In this document: positions 9,086-17,944 of the stretch, piece by piece | Layout: each line of letters starts with the position of its first letter | Numbering within the stretch: position 1 is the stretch's first letter | NCBI RefSeq assembly: GCF_030864005.1 | Contig: NZ_CP132976.1 | Location: 2,666,001-2,730,000 of the forward strand | DNA length: 64,000 nt | Source of the DNA: Achromobacter seleniivolatilans | GTDB lineage: Bacteria > Pseudomonadota > Gammaproteobacteria > Burkholderiales > Burkholderiaceae_B | Direction of reading: 5' to 3' | The notes under the pieces: generated by a model | What the model was told of the DNA's origin: nothing | Database searches by the model: none | The model's input: only the letters and a program-made list of their open reading frames with translations | Translations under genes and position numbers: made by a program

Positions 9086-10488
9086 GGCTCCCCCTTTGCC
9101 AACAAGGCTTCGTGAGTGGTAACGGCGGTCAGACGTGCCTGCCAATAGGGACGAAAAAGCGTGGCTAGTTCATTCAAGCCGTCGGCTCGGCGTTCGGGCC
9201 GCTGAAAATAGGTCTCCGCAGCGCTGGTCACTGTGACAGCTCCCGCCCGCCCCACGCCCGCATAGCTAAAAATACCGGCGGGCGCTGATAGCGCACTGTC
9301 TGCATCCGTGGTTTTCAAGGCGTTGCCTGCCAATCGCACGGCGACGGCAAAACGCAGCGGTTCAGCCACTCGCGACAACGCTACCTCGCGATACGCAGGC
9401 AAACCTTTGCCGGGCCATCGCTGCGCTGAAGCCATGGCGTAGGAATTGGCCATGGGATTGTTGATCCCGTCGACGATATTCCACGAGGTGGACTGCTCCA
9501 CCCATCGCCAGAAGTCTTCTTCAGAAAAATCGAGAGGCGGCTCATCGACATACTCGACGCCAGGCGGCGCCTTGACCTTTTCGCCTTGCGCGGTGCCCCA
9601 CCCCATGGCGTACTCCCGGTAGTAGCAGCCGATCCATCGATTGGATCGCAGGGCATGAAATGACTGCGTGTCCAGCGCACCCCAGCGGCCGTCAGGCCCG
9701 AGCCAAGTTGAGCCGCGCCGCCGCAGCTCATGCCGGTTTAGCGGACAGCGGCTGCTGACTGGCCATGGATTACGCCGTATTTCATTGCGTTTTTTTAGAA
9801 ATCCGTAACGCTCTACAGCCTGCTCCACGGCGGGCCGCAGACCAGCCTTGCGTGCAGAGGCGTTCCGCTCTACGTACCCCGGCCATGTGTCTGCCAACAA
9901 GCTCAACGTAATGCTGCGCGAGGCCAAACCCTGCGCGCCATTGCCGTCCGAATAGTTGGCCTCAAGCACTTTCTGCATCATGCGATCGCGCGATGCCGCC
10001 AGGCCGGTCATGGAAGATGCGGCAGCGGCGTCAAGCACTTGATGCACCACCCGGTCATGCTGCTCGAACGCCCGGGCCAGACGCGCTTCGGCATCCGGCA
10101 CCGCTTGCCCGGCGCGATATGCCAGCCCCATGTCGGGACCGAAAAGCATGCCAATCAAACTGACTGGTGGATTGCGACGATTGCGCTGCCGCTGCAGGTT
10201 GCGGCCATACTGAGCGGACGCCCCAAGTGTCACCAAGTGCGCCATCGCCACCTGATGGGCGATTTGTGTTCGATTGATATAGGCAATGGAATTCAGCACG
10301 CGGGCTTGCTCCAATGCCCCGCTATACGCCGCGGCATCCGCGGCATGCGTTAAGCGCAATCGCCCTTCCGCCGTTTGCCCCAAGTTGTACAGAACCACCA
10401 GAGACGCCGCCGCGACACCAAGCAACAGCATGCCCAACACAAGCGCCTGACCCTGCTGCAGCCCCGGAAGCGTCGGAAAATTCGCCAT
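9082..10488 (-). CDS. TadG-like pilus assembly protein
   Basis: A 468-residue protein with a TadG-type N terminus: GQALVLGMLLLGVAAASLVVLYNLGQ as a membrane or prepilin-like helix, then RLTHAADAAAYSGALEQARVLN, the conserved segment of the Flp-pilus TadG N-terminal family. The remaining 380 residues are soluble and probably periplasmic. TadG, TadE and TadF-type proteins form the minor pseudopilin group of Tad systems. The start ATG shares one base with the TAA of the upstream pilin gene. Confidence 0.82.
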   Translation of the reverse strand: MANFPTLPGLQQGQALVLGMLLLGVAAASLVVLYNLGQTAEGRLRLTHAADAAAYSGALEQARVLNSIAYINRTQIAHQVAMAHLVTLGASAQYGRNLQRQRNRRNPPVSLIGMLFGPDMGLAYRAGQAVPDAEARLARAFEQHDRVVHQVLDAAAASSMTGLAASRDRMMQKVLEANYSDGNGAQGLASRSITLSLLADTWPGYVERNASARKAGLRPAVEQAVERYGFLKKRNEIRRNPWPVSSRCPLNRHELRRRGSTWLGPDGRWGALDTQSFHALRSNRWIGCYYREYAMGWGTAQGEKVKAPPGVEYVDEPPLDFSEEDFWRWVEQSTSWNIVDGINNPMANSYAMASAQRWPGKGLPAYREVALSRVAEPLRFAVAVRLAGNALKTTDADSALSAPAGIFSYAGVGRAGAVTVTSAAETYFQRPERRADGLNELATLFRPYWQARLTAVTTHEALLAKGEP

Positions 10489-10754
10489 TACTTGGCATCC
10501 CCGGCGTTACCCGTGAAAGACTTAAGCGTGCGCGCCTTGGTTTGCGCTGCAGCCTTTTGCGCAGCTTGCTGGGCAGCTCTGGTTTGTGTGCCGCCATCTT
10601 CACCAGCCAATTCGCGCGCCATCGCCGCGGTTTGAGCGCGCACAACTTGCCCGAAATATTGGTAAACGGCGATCGCCGCAACGGCCACCAACGCCACCAC
10701 GACAATGTACTCAGTCATCCCTTGACCCAATTGACGCTTACGAATACCCCACAT
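10488..10754 (-). CDS. Flp-type prepilin-like protein
   Basis: An 88-residue protein starting MWGIRKRQLGQGMTEYIVVV. It has a short basic leader, a G-Q-GMTEY processing-like site and one hydrophobic helix (about residues 14-33), typical of Flp/TadE-like prepilins. The C terminus is Ala/Gln-rich and predicted helical. I chose the ATG at 10754 because GGAGAGC lies 4-5 bases upstream and the basic leader starts there. It is the first gene of the leftward pilus operon, so it is probably the major or a minor pilin. No prepilin peptidase gene is nearby. Confidence 0.8.
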   Translation of the reverse strand: MWGIRKRQLGQGMTEYIVVVALVAVAAIAVYQYFGQVVRAQTAAMARELAGEDGGTQTRAAQQAAQKAAAQTKARTLKSFTGNAGDAK

Positions 10755-10891
10755 GTCTGCTCTCCAGTGCTTTGAATGTGGGATCGAGTGTCGGCCGGGA
10801 AGACCACCGCCACAATTCGCAGAAGCCGAGGCGGGCAAAAACGTCGCATGCGTGTAGACGGCGCAAAAACCGCAACATAAATTCAAACAGA

Positions 10892-10920
10892 AAGGCCGCG
10901 CTCTACCGGTGCGCGGCCTT
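10892..10920 (-). terminator. Hairpin between MFS gene and pilus operon
   Basis: A perfect 10-bp stem (AAGGCCGCGC and its complement) with a 9-base loop. On the minus strand it is followed by a moderately T-rich stretch, so it may end the leftward transcript of the MFS gene 200 bp upstream and insulate the pilus operon. The rest of the gap (10,755-11,126) shows no gene; the pilus promoter should lie between this hairpin and 10,754. Confidence 0.55.
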
Positions 10921-11126
10921 GTAACTCATTAATATTTCAGGGTTTTCCCTATTGCCGCGTGCTTTCGGCAGCAGTAGATTTGAGTTGCCGGGCGGTCTGA
11001 CACCCATCGCGTGCGACGCCGGGCAGGAGCGCCTCAGACTCATCTAGAGCTGGGGCGCTCTTCCATTTCCGGCAGTTCAATTGCGGCCGTGGCGCCTACC
11101 TATCGACCAGCCCCGCCCCCAGGCGA

Positions 11127-12521
11127 CTACCCCGCAGCGCGGCGCTTTACCGCAGGACGTCCTAACTGCGTCATATCCAGGCGCCGGAACACCGACGCCG
11201 AGATCAACGTGATCACGCCCACGCAAACAAAACTTAGCGTGAAGGCCCGGCCAAGCGTTGCATTACTCTCGCCCGAGAACATGCCGACCAAACCCCCTCC
11301 TATCGTCACGCCCAGCCCGATTGCCAGCATCTGAATCATTGAAAACAAGCTATTCCCGCTCGCTGCATCCCGCTTACTCAAGCCCTTCAATGTCACGCTA
11401 TTCATAGCGGCGAATTGCATGGAGTTGGTTGCGCCGAACAGGGCCAGCTGAATCACTTGCAAGCCCAATGGCCACCCAGGTGAAATGGCAGCGAACGAGA
11501 CTATCGACGCTCCCACCAGCAAGGTGTTTACTAACAGGAAATGGTCGTACCCAAAGCGTCGGACCAGCGGTGCAATCCAAGGTTTGGAGATGGTGCCGGC
11601 AATCGCGGCTGGCAACATCATCAAACCCGATTGCAAGGGGCTGTAGCCCAACTGCAATTGCAACAACAAGGGCAGTAAAAAAGGCACGGCACTGCTGCCA
11701 ATGCGGCAGACCAGATTACCGATCAGGCCCACACTGAAATTAGGTTCGCCGAACAGGCGAAGCTCAAACAAGGGATTCTGACGCTTGCGCGCATGAAGCA
11801 CGTAGAGCAATACCGTTAGCGCACTTACCGCGAACAGGCTTGCAGACAACGCAATGCGGTTGTGGCCGGCAGGCAGGTCCAACCCCAACGAAAAAGACAC
11901 CATGCACAGGGACAGCAACGCGCAGCCCAGCACATCAAACGGCGCCACATCTGTCAATGCGTCTTCTGGCAAAAAGCGCCGGACTGCAAACAAGCCTGCG
12001 ATGCCAATAGGCACGTTGATCATAAAGATCCAGTGCCAGCTGGCCACCTGCACGAGCAACCCGCCTAGCGTGGGTCCAAAAATGGGACCCACTTGCCCCG
12101 CTATGGACACAAACGCCAACGCTGATATGTATTGATCACCTGGCACCGTGCGCAAGACAGCAAGCCGGCCAATAGGCAACAGCATCGACCCGCCCACCCC
12201 CTGCACGACTCGCGCAATGGTCAGCTGAGTCAAGGTCTGCGCAGAGGCGCAGAAAACCGAGCCGACGGCAAATATCAAAATTGCCGCCAGATAAACTCGC
12301 CGGGTGCCGTAACGGTCAGCAAGCCACCCCGACGCGGGCGTCAGCATCGCCATGGTCAAGGTGTATGCCACCACCACAGGCTTAAGCGCCAGCGCATCCT
12401 CGCCCAAGCTACGGGCTATCGCCGGCAGCGCCGTGTTGACGATTGTCGTGTCCAGCGTCTGCATGAAAAAGCAGGCTGCGACAACCCAAAGTAAAGCCTG
12501 TTGTGATGAGGGTTTGGCCAT
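11127..12521 (-). CDS. MFS drug exporter, DHA2 (EmrB/QacA) family
   Basis: A 464-residue inner-membrane proton antiporter of the 14-helix DHA2 group. It shows the DTTIVNTALPAIA motif in helix 1, the GWLADRYGTRRVY loop 2-3 motif and ARVVQGVGGSMLLPIGR (the antiporter region of helices 4-5). The ATG at 12521 gives the usual MAKPSSQQALLWVV start; longer frames add an unlikely Arg-rich head. It stands alone with no adjacent regulator or membrane-fusion partner. The substrate cannot be inferred beyond multidrug-like. Confidence 0.9.
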   Translation of the reverse strand: MAKPSSQQALLWVVAACFFMQTLDTTIVNTALPAIARSLGEDALALKPVVVAYTLTMAMLTPASGWLADRYGTRRVYLAAILIFAVGSVFCASAQTLTQLTIARVVQGVGGSMLLPIGRLAVLRTVPGDQYISALAFVSIAGQVGPIFGPTLGGLLVQVASWHWIFMINVPIGIAGLFAVRRFLPEDALTDVAPFDVLGCALLSLCMVSFSLGLDLPAGHNRIALSASLFAVSALTVLLYVLHARKRQNPLFELRLFGEPNFSVGLIGNLVCRIGSSAVPFLLPLLLQLQLGYSPLQSGLMMLPAAIAGTISKPWIAPLVRRFGYDHFLLVNTLLVGASIVSFAAISPGWPLGLQVIQLALFGATNSMQFAAMNSVTLKGLSKRDAASGNSLFSMIQMLAIGLGVTIGGGLVGMFSGESNATLGRAFTLSFVCVGVITLISASVFRRLDMTQLGRPAVKRRAAG

Positions 12522-12672
12522 GGCGTAAATCGTACTGCGCCAATGCCAACGGACCGCTGACAGTACAGCTCTCACCCCAATGACCGCAGCGCTTACGGCA
12601 AGGTGCGCGCGCGCCGGTATGCTCGTGGCTCCAAGTGCCCGGCGCTTGGCGCCAGTTGTACGTGGAGGATGC

Positions 12673-12882
12673 CTAGGCGCGGCTCCACCCAGACGCAGGA
12701 TTGGTTTTATCGTGCAGATAATCCCAATCCGTACCGCACACGCCGCAAGTAAACGCTTCGTGACGCACGCCGCGCTTGGCGAGAGCATGGGCGCGCACTT
12801 CTCCCAGCTTGATCAAACCATCGTGGCCCGACTCCCCCCGCCGATCCAGAACGATCGCTTCGCAATCCTCGCAAACCGCCAT
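12673..12882 (-). CDS. Small Cys-rich (zinc-ribbon-like) protein
   Basis: A 69-residue protein with CEDC near the N terminus and CGVC near residue 46, spaced to bind one zinc, and a C-terminal TDWDYLHDKTNPASGWSR stretch that looks conserved rather than random. Function unknown; small stand-alone zinc ribbons of this type are common in betaproteobacteria. The start at 12882 follows a G-rich stretch, and an AGGAG-like element lies further upstream. Confidence 0.6.
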   Translation of the reverse strand: MAVCEDCEAIVLDRRGESGHDGLIKLGEVRAHALAKRGVRHEAFTCGVCGTDWDYLHDKTNPASGWSRA

Positions 12883-13600
12883 GCCACCCCCCGAATGAAA
12901 GGAGATTGAAAGAACTTCAGGCGGAATATTACAAGGAGAAACAACCTTAAATGTTCAGCAATTCTCACGATGAAATAATTTCATTTAAACGGGGGTGGAA
13001 TGTTCTTCGCTCGATACGACTTAAATCTATAGCCTCCCGCCCGCCCGATGAATCAAACGCGCTTGCGGAAATAGACACTGCTTAACGCGGTTTACAGAGG
13101 TGATGGCGCGGATACGGCTGACTGGTTGAAATCCCTCCGAACACCGGATAACACCCTGAACACAACGCAACGCCAGCATCTCGACGCTTTTCTTAAAGAC
13201 CACCCCACGCCTACGCGGCAAATCATCTGTCAGACATCGGAAACGGCCTCACGTCGGTGGCATTTGAATTAATAAAAAATGCTGGCCTCTCTAAGAATGC
13301 GCTCTAGGCATATCAACACGGTTTAACCAGCCGATCATCTAATTCTCCTGAACCATCGCGGCGGACTCACGGATCGCTTGTCTGCAGAATTGAGCACCTC
13401 GAAATCGACCATCTACCCTTGAGATACTATCTCTATGCGATCTAGGTTCGTCTTCCAAACCCGACGACGACTCACCTCGAACGGCCAAGGCAATTCTTGA
13501 AAAGCGCTTCTGCACGTCACAATGACAGCGCGTTTCTTGGCCGACTTGCCAAACAGGCATCGCACATACGTCGAACGAATCAAGAAAATGGAGAGATTTG
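12883..13600. other. Intergenic stretch without a convincing gene
   Basis: About 700 bp that are partly AT-rich (12,925-13,020 and 13,265-13,330). Short open frames on both strands have no recognisable features. It probably holds the promoters for the divergent small Cys-rich gene and the secreted-protein gene, but I could not identify clear -35/-10 pairs. Confidence 0.5.
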
Positions 13601-14737
13601 ATGCGCTTAAAGGTTCTTGCACTCTGCTTGTTGGCGGGCTTTGGTAGTTCGGCCGCTGCACAAGACGGCACCCAATCGTTGCAACAGGCCTTGAAGCAGA
13701 TACCGCAGGTGGTGCTTTCCAATCCGGAAGCAATGCAGGTTGTCTTTATGGACGTGCAAGCCTGGCGGGGGCTGGAAAAAATCGGACCGTCAGCTGATGG
13801 CATGCGCAGACTGGCATTCGCTCAGATGATCCGCCCGATCGAATCCATCGGATACGGTCTGGACCAGTGGTCGCTGAACGCGAAGGTCTCCTTCGATGAT
13901 GTTTCCTATTTCGCAGGGTTTGGCCAAGCGCCCTTCAATATCAGCTATTGGGGGCTGAAGGACAAGCAAGCTGTCGGGAAATTGATTACCAGCCTGAAGC
14001 AGAGCGATTTCGCTACGGTCGACGGTGGCGCGCCGGGCCTTATCGCCAATGGCGCTGACGGCCAGATGGATATGAAAAAAGCCAACGCGAAAGATCCGTG
14101 GCGAGGGATGATGGGAAAGTCCAGTTTTGTCCTGCCACTCGATACGGCGTTAATCCAGGCGTCATCGGCAGCGGGAATGAAAACATTGGCGCAGCCCACT
14201 CCATCGGTTGCGGACAGTGAAGTCGTGGCCGCTTCGGTGGCCGGTTTGAGGGCAGCCGTGCCTTCGGACCGAGGCCAGATCGTGCAGGCCGCAGTCATAT
14301 CCCCTGTCATGGGCCTTACCGCTGTTGATCCGGCGAAGGTGCTGCATTCTTCGGGCGGAGATATCGAGAGCGCGAAGCGGAATATGAAAGCTGCTGTCGA
14401 AGCGAACAGTCGCGGAATCCCTGCTTATTTCTCGGGGATCATTGCTGACGCCCAGATCGACAACGCGCCTGCGCTTGTCGTGTCGCTGTCGTACGCGGAT
14501 TGCGACACCGCCAAACAAGCGGTGGACGGCATCGGCGCTGCCTGGAAGGAAAGCATGGCCAGTGCGGTCGAGGCCAAAGTCTCCGGGCGCACGGTTGAGG
14601 CTGGCAAGCTGTGCGCCGCAGTCGTCACCCTGATATCGCCCAAAGCAGAGAATGCCGGAAACCCGATTCTGTCTCAGGTTATGAACCGCTATATGCAGCG
14701 CCAATTCACTCTGCTGCAGATAGGGTCTGCGCGTTGA
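13601..14737 (+). CDS. Secreted protein of unknown function
   Basis: A 378-residue protein with a clear Sec signal peptide (MRLKVLALCLLAGFGSSAAAQ, cleavage near AAA-QD). The mature part has no family I recognise; it is Ala/Ser-rich with only scattered Cys (C at about 302 and 337). The ATG at 13601 has GGAGAG five bases upstream; an adjacent TTG at 13598 is less likely. It is the last chromosomal gene before the tRNA and prophage junction, so it may be periplasmic core or accessory. No operon partner. Confidence 0.75.
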   Translation: MRLKVLALCLLAGFGSSAAAQDGTQSLQQALKQIPQVVLSNPEAMQVVFMDVQAWRGLEKIGPSADGMRRLAFAQMIRPIESIGYGLDQWSLNAKVSFDDVSYFAGFGQAPFNISYWGLKDKQAVGKLITSLKQSDFATVDGGAPGLIANGADGQMDMKKANAKDPWRGMMGKSSFVLPLDTALIQASSAAGMKTLAQPTPSVADSEVVAASVAGLRAAVPSDRGQIVQAAVISPVMGLTAVDPAKVLHSSGGDIESAKRNMKAAVEANSRGIPAYFSGIIADAQIDNAPALVVSLSYADCDTAKQAVDGIGAAWKESMASAVEAKVSGRTVEAGKLCAAVVTLISPKAENAGNPILSQVMNRYMQRQFTLLQIGSAR

Positions 14738-14974
14738 TCGCGGCCAGAGTTTTCTGAAGCCTAGATAGGATCGATAGTGTCAGGTTACGGTTTCATAGAC
14801 CCAATGTCGTAGACCGAGGAAGAGGCCCAAGACCGAGCCGCTCGCGAAAAATTGGGCGGCGCCTGGGAACTACTGGCCGCTATTGCGAGGGTGGGTTGAG
14901 CAGACTGTACAGAAGCAAAGTGTACGAACTTGGATTCGGCACAACAGTACGCACTGTGTACGCACCAGAAAGTA

Positions 14975-15007
14975 CAAGGGGTTACGCCAAATTGGCGTAA
15001 CCCCTTG
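14975..15007 (-). terminator. tRNA transcript terminator
   Basis: A 16-bp perfect inverted repeat (14975-14990 and 14992-15007) immediately 3' of the tRNA fragment as read on the minus strand. It would be the intrinsic terminator of the chromosomal tRNA gene, and it stayed on the chromosomal side when the phage integrated. Confidence 0.75.
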
Positions 15008-15014
15008 ATTTCTT

Positions 15015-15062
15015 TGGTAGGCCCACCCGAGAGTCGAACTCGGCACCAACGGATTATGAGTC
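15015..15062 (-). other. attL: 3' half of a CAU-anticodon tRNA gene
   Basis: Read on the minus strand this is the 3' part of a tRNA: an anticodon loop CTCATAA, variable loop, T arm with the TTCGACT loop, acceptor strand and ACCA. The 5' half (acceptor strand and D arm) is missing; sequence above 15,062 is unrelated phage DNA. This is the signature of tRNA-targeted integration: the chromosomal 3' piece remains here, while an intact tRNA should be rebuilt at the other phage end. CAU fits tRNA-Ile2 or elongator tRNA-Met; I cannot decide which. Confidence 0.75.
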
Positions 15063-15193
15063 GGGCGTTTTAGAAATAGGCATAAATAAAGATCACTTAA
15101 AAATCAATGAGTTGCGGCGATAGCCATCCCCCAACCTGAAGGTGATCTAGTACCTTTTCATCAGAAATTCGACTGGTTTACGTCAAGATTACG

Positions 15194-15532
15194 TCAATCT
15201 CGACCAGGTTCCTCCGAGCCCAAATTCCGCTCATTTCTCCGTAACTCAACAAACAACTGAGAGATAGGATCAAGCCGCACCAGAACAGACCGTGCCCATA
15301 GCAACCAAGGCTCGACGGCAACCAGCCCCCCGCCCTCTCTCGCCCTACACTCGACGGCTTCAATGTACTGCCTGAGCTCATCTGCCTGGCGCCACCGTCC
15401 AGCGTCGTCGATCAAGGAGCGCTCCCGCTCAAGTTCCATCTGCTCGATACGGCGCCTCGAGTCAGGGTCAATCACGCGAGGGGCACCCACGCCTGAATTG
15501 CAGACCAATCTCATCACCGTACTATGACTCAT
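15194..15532 (-). CDS. Hypothetical protein at prophage left edge
   Basis: A 112-residue, charged, mostly helical protein with no family I can name. The N-terminal part (MSHSTVMRLV) resembles a recognition helix. The middle is Arg/Glu-rich (RRRIEQMELERERSLIDDAGRW), and a LRQYIEAVE-to-WARS pattern suggests a helical DNA-associated or integrase-associated protein. AGAAGG lies about ten bases upstream of the ATG. It is the first gene inside attL, so it is likely prophage cargo. Confidence 0.5.
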   Translation of the reverse strand: MSHSTVMRLVCNSGVGAPRVIDPDSRRRIEQMELERERSLIDDAGRWRQADELRQYIEAVECRAREGGGLVAVEPWLLWARSVLVRLDPISQLFVELRRNERNLGSEEPGRD

Positions 15533-15614
15533 CCTAGGAGAACCTTCTTCCCTTCGTCTGAGATTACGGGGTGCAGCATTGCCTACCAGCTCGCCGGCCA
15601 GCTAGATTGCGAGC

Positions 15615-15908
15615 ATGGACTACTTGCCGCTCTCCAACTTTCCTCTTGAGCAGTTCAAAGCTCTCCCAGTGGAATGGCAGGAGGCTATGCTTAGCAATGG
15701 TCCGCGTGTACCTTGCCGAAATTGTGTTGCTGGAGCTGATTGGCAATCGACCGCCGACGACCGACTGATCATGTACTGGCCCTTCGCGCGGGAGGGCGCT
15801 ATGTGCAGCCATTATTAGACCCTGAAGGACGCCGGACATCTGCTCAAGAAGTTCGGCAGGCGCGAGAAGAACACCGCGATCGGCGAGTGCGATATGTGGC
15901 CGCGCTAA
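15615..15908 (+). pseudogene. Possible broken small gene with in-frame TAG
   Basis: An ATG at 15615 opens a 67-codon frame (MDYLPLSNFPLEQFKALPVE...) ended by TAG at 15816-15818. The same frame then continues with protein-like sequence (TLKDAGHLLKKFGRREKN) to TAA at 15906. Both halves have ordinary amino-acid composition, which suggests one gene with a nonsense mutation, though a short real 67-residue protein is also possible. No family recognised and no strong ribosome site. Confidence 0.3.
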
Positions 15909-15932
15909 CCACGCATGTTCTATTCGCGATCG

Positions 15933-16820
15933 TCAATGAACGTGCCGCACAAAGATGGACTTTGCGACCATGTTGCCGGACCTATTGTCCTGATGAAATA
16001 CCAAAGCTATATCAGCAATCACCTTGGATCTTCCAAATAGATGCGCAGGATCTACAGTCGGGTCAAGTTGTATCGGCAACCGCTCGGTTTTGCCCTCGAC
16101 TGCTCCAGCCCAACCAGCATTCTTTCGATCCATATCGCCCGCACGAAGTAGCAGGACGGCATTTTGCAGCTCATCCACACGCTTCTGAGGCTCGATATTT
16201 ACTATCAAAGGAGTCTCGACAATTGCCGCCGGCTCGATCGCAATGTCCTGTCGTCCATCAAGCACAATCGAAGCATCCGTGTCACCCCTAGCTGGCTTCA
16301 TCAACTTTACAGCGGCGCGGGCGAAATCCTTCTTGTCAATAACAGCTGTTTCAACAATAGCTCTGAAGGCATCCGGGGTCATCCCCACTTCCCCTGCACC
16401 GATGTTGATGATGACGTTATTGTTCGCAGTAATGTTTGGCGTCGGCGCAGGTGCCGTCTTTGCCGCGAGATAGATCCCGTAGCCCACCAGTCCGGCGATA
16501 AGCGCAGTGATAAGTGTGCCCTTGATCATTGGACTACCATCCAGTTTGGTCTTCACTTTAGAAAGAAAATCCTCAAACTCTTGTTCGGTGTTGAAGAACA
16601 GTTTGACGGCGACCTTTTCAATCAAGCTGCCGCTCTTGATCTCCTCTACATAGATCTCCGAATCCAAGATGGATACGCCAGATGCTTTTTCAATCGCCCG
16701 AGGCAAACTACGAAGCAAACGTTCTAAGCCTTGCAAACCCTCAATAACTTCGGCGATAGGAACGGGTGTCTTGGTGCTGTAGAAAAACTCATGTTCGGCC
16801 ACATACACAAACTGCGTCAT
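15933..16820 (-). CDS. Membrane-anchored protein, prophage cargo, unknown function
   Basis: A 295-residue protein with a soluble N-terminal domain (residues 1-95, including LDSEIYVEEIKSGSLIEKV), one or two hydrophobic segments at about 98-120 (IKGTLITALIAGLVGYGIYLAA), and a soluble C-terminal domain (about 130-295). Base composition is more AT-rich than the pilus genes. It sits between attL and the lysis genes, transcribed apart from them, a usual place for lysogenic-conversion genes. I do not recognise the family. A membrane-located exclusion or sensor protein is possible but unproven. Confidence 0.7.
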   Translation of the reverse strand: MTQFVYVAEHEFFYSTKTPVPIAEVIEGLQGLERLLRSLPRAIEKASGVSILDSEIYVEEIKSGSLIEKVAVKLFFNTEQEFEDFLSKVKTKLDGSPMIKGTLITALIAGLVGYGIYLAAKTAPAPTPNITANNNVIINIGAGEVGMTPDAFRAIVETAVIDKKDFARAAVKLMKPARGDTDASIVLDGRQDIAIEPAAIVETPLIVNIEPQKRVDELQNAVLLLRAGDMDRKNAGWAGAVEGKTERLPIQLDPTVDPAHLFGRSKVIADIALVFHQDNRSGNMVAKSIFVRHVH

Positions 16821-17169
16821 CTATTTTCCTCTCGAGGGTGGCGGCCGGATAATTTATCGAAGGAATGTAACAGATAACAATGACGAGGGAGATCTGAGGG
16901 CGATCCAGAGTTGCGACCTTCGACTAGACTGGCCGATCACGCAGTGGCCTGCGCCGAAAAGTTCAACAGCCGGCACTATTCCCAGGTGTGGTGGCTGCAG
17001 TGGGTCTAGTGCTGCAATCCTCTCCGAAACCGCGTCCCAGGGTCGATCGAATCGGCTATTGATCGGTAAAAAAGCCGGTACACTCTCCATTCTTACCGGG
17101 ATGTAAATTGTCCCCGCACCTCTCGACAGAGAATCCCAGATTTCCCCATGGCTGACTTTCCCAGGGTTT

Positions 17170-17177
17170 CCCCCCCC
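17170..17177 (+). repeat. C8 homopolymer at the head of the TPR-like gene
   Basis: Eight consecutive C lie between an ATG at 17148 and the TTG that opens the long frame at 17192. In the present length the ATG frame stops after 15 codons. One extra C would join MADFPRVSP to the long frame without a stop. This is a slip-prone tract of the type Bordetella uses for phase variation. Confidence 0.6.
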
Positions 17178-17191
17178 TACCTCCGACACAG

Positions 17192-17944
17192 TTGAAATCG
17201 ACCGAATGGGGCCAGCAGGCATATGCCCAGGTGATTTCGGAACAACCGAATCAAGAGATCCTTGCAAACCTTGAGGCTGAGGCTGGGGCATTACTTGAAA
17301 AATCTGGCACGCCCGAGGTGCGCAATGGGTGCCTGCACGTACTAGCGCTTGTGGCTGCTGCGCGCAGGGACGACGAGCGGGTGAACGAGCTCTACACTTG
17401 CCTTTTCGAAAACACACACGACATTCAGTACTTGCTGCAACATACATCGATTAACGTCAAGCATGGTGAGTGGTTGCTCGGGCAGCGTCGAATCGAACAG
17501 TTATGGCATATGGCGCCGGACAACCTCCGCTCGCTCAACCTCATCTTCACTTGGTCCATGCTAATAGGGGACTATTTCCGAGGGCAAGAAATTCGCGAAC
17601 AGCTGTTAAGGCTAAACAGCCCTGACCGAGCAAACATGACTGCGACTACCTCCGCGTGGCTAGAGCTCGCAGAATCTGGCGGGTTGGACCGCACTGAGTA
17701 CATCAAACGTTGGGAAGTCGCGATCAACACCATATACTCGGCCGGCCTACGTCCGGCAGGTACCGCCACCTGCAGAGGCAGCGACAATTCGTTATCGCTA
17801 AGATTTCAATGTGAAGCCACGGTCGATCAACTGGTAGACATCGACTTTGCCATAGCGGACGCCATGGTCACCTCTTTTAATGATCCACTTTCCCAGTACG
17901 TTACGTTCGCGACAATAGACAAAAATGGCCGTCAGACCCAGTGA
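17192..17944 (+). CDS. Helical-repeat (TPR-like) protein, partner of HEPN-like gene
   Basis: A 250-residue mainly alpha-helical protein. Residues 10-170 show TPR-like helix pairs (RNGCLHVLALVAAARRDDERV, WLLGQRRIEQLWHMAPDNL, FTWSMLIGDYFRGQEIREQL), and the C-terminal part is a separate beta/alpha segment ending ATIDKNG. The only start in frame here is TTG; an ATG at 17148 is one base out of frame across a C8 tract. It overlaps the next gene by 20 bp, so the two form a unit. Helical-repeat proteins often act as scaffolds or sensors; no specific family recognised. Confidence 0.65.
   Translation: MKSTEWGQQAYAQVISEQPNQEILANLEAEAGALLEKSGTPEVRNGCLHVLALVAAARRDDERVNELYTCLFENTHDIQYLLQHTSINVKHGEWLLGQRRIEQLWHMAPDNLRSLNLIFTWSMLIGDYFRGQEIREQLLRLNSPDRANMTATTSAWLELAESGGLDRTEYIKRWEVAINTIYSAGLRPAGTATCRGSDNSLSLRFQCEATVDQLVDIDFAIADAMVTSFNDPLSQYVTFATIDKNGRQTQ

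Noticed and set aside
13339..13803. Leftward frames antisense to the start of the secreted-protein gene
   Set aside because: No family features. The opposite strand has a clear signal peptide gene with a good ribosome site.
16854..17090. A 78-codon leftward frame (MESVPAFLPINSRFDRPWD...) in the gap before the TPR-like gene
   Set aside because: Composition is fairly protein-like, but the ribosome site is poor, it has no operon context, and it occupies what should be the divergent promoter region.
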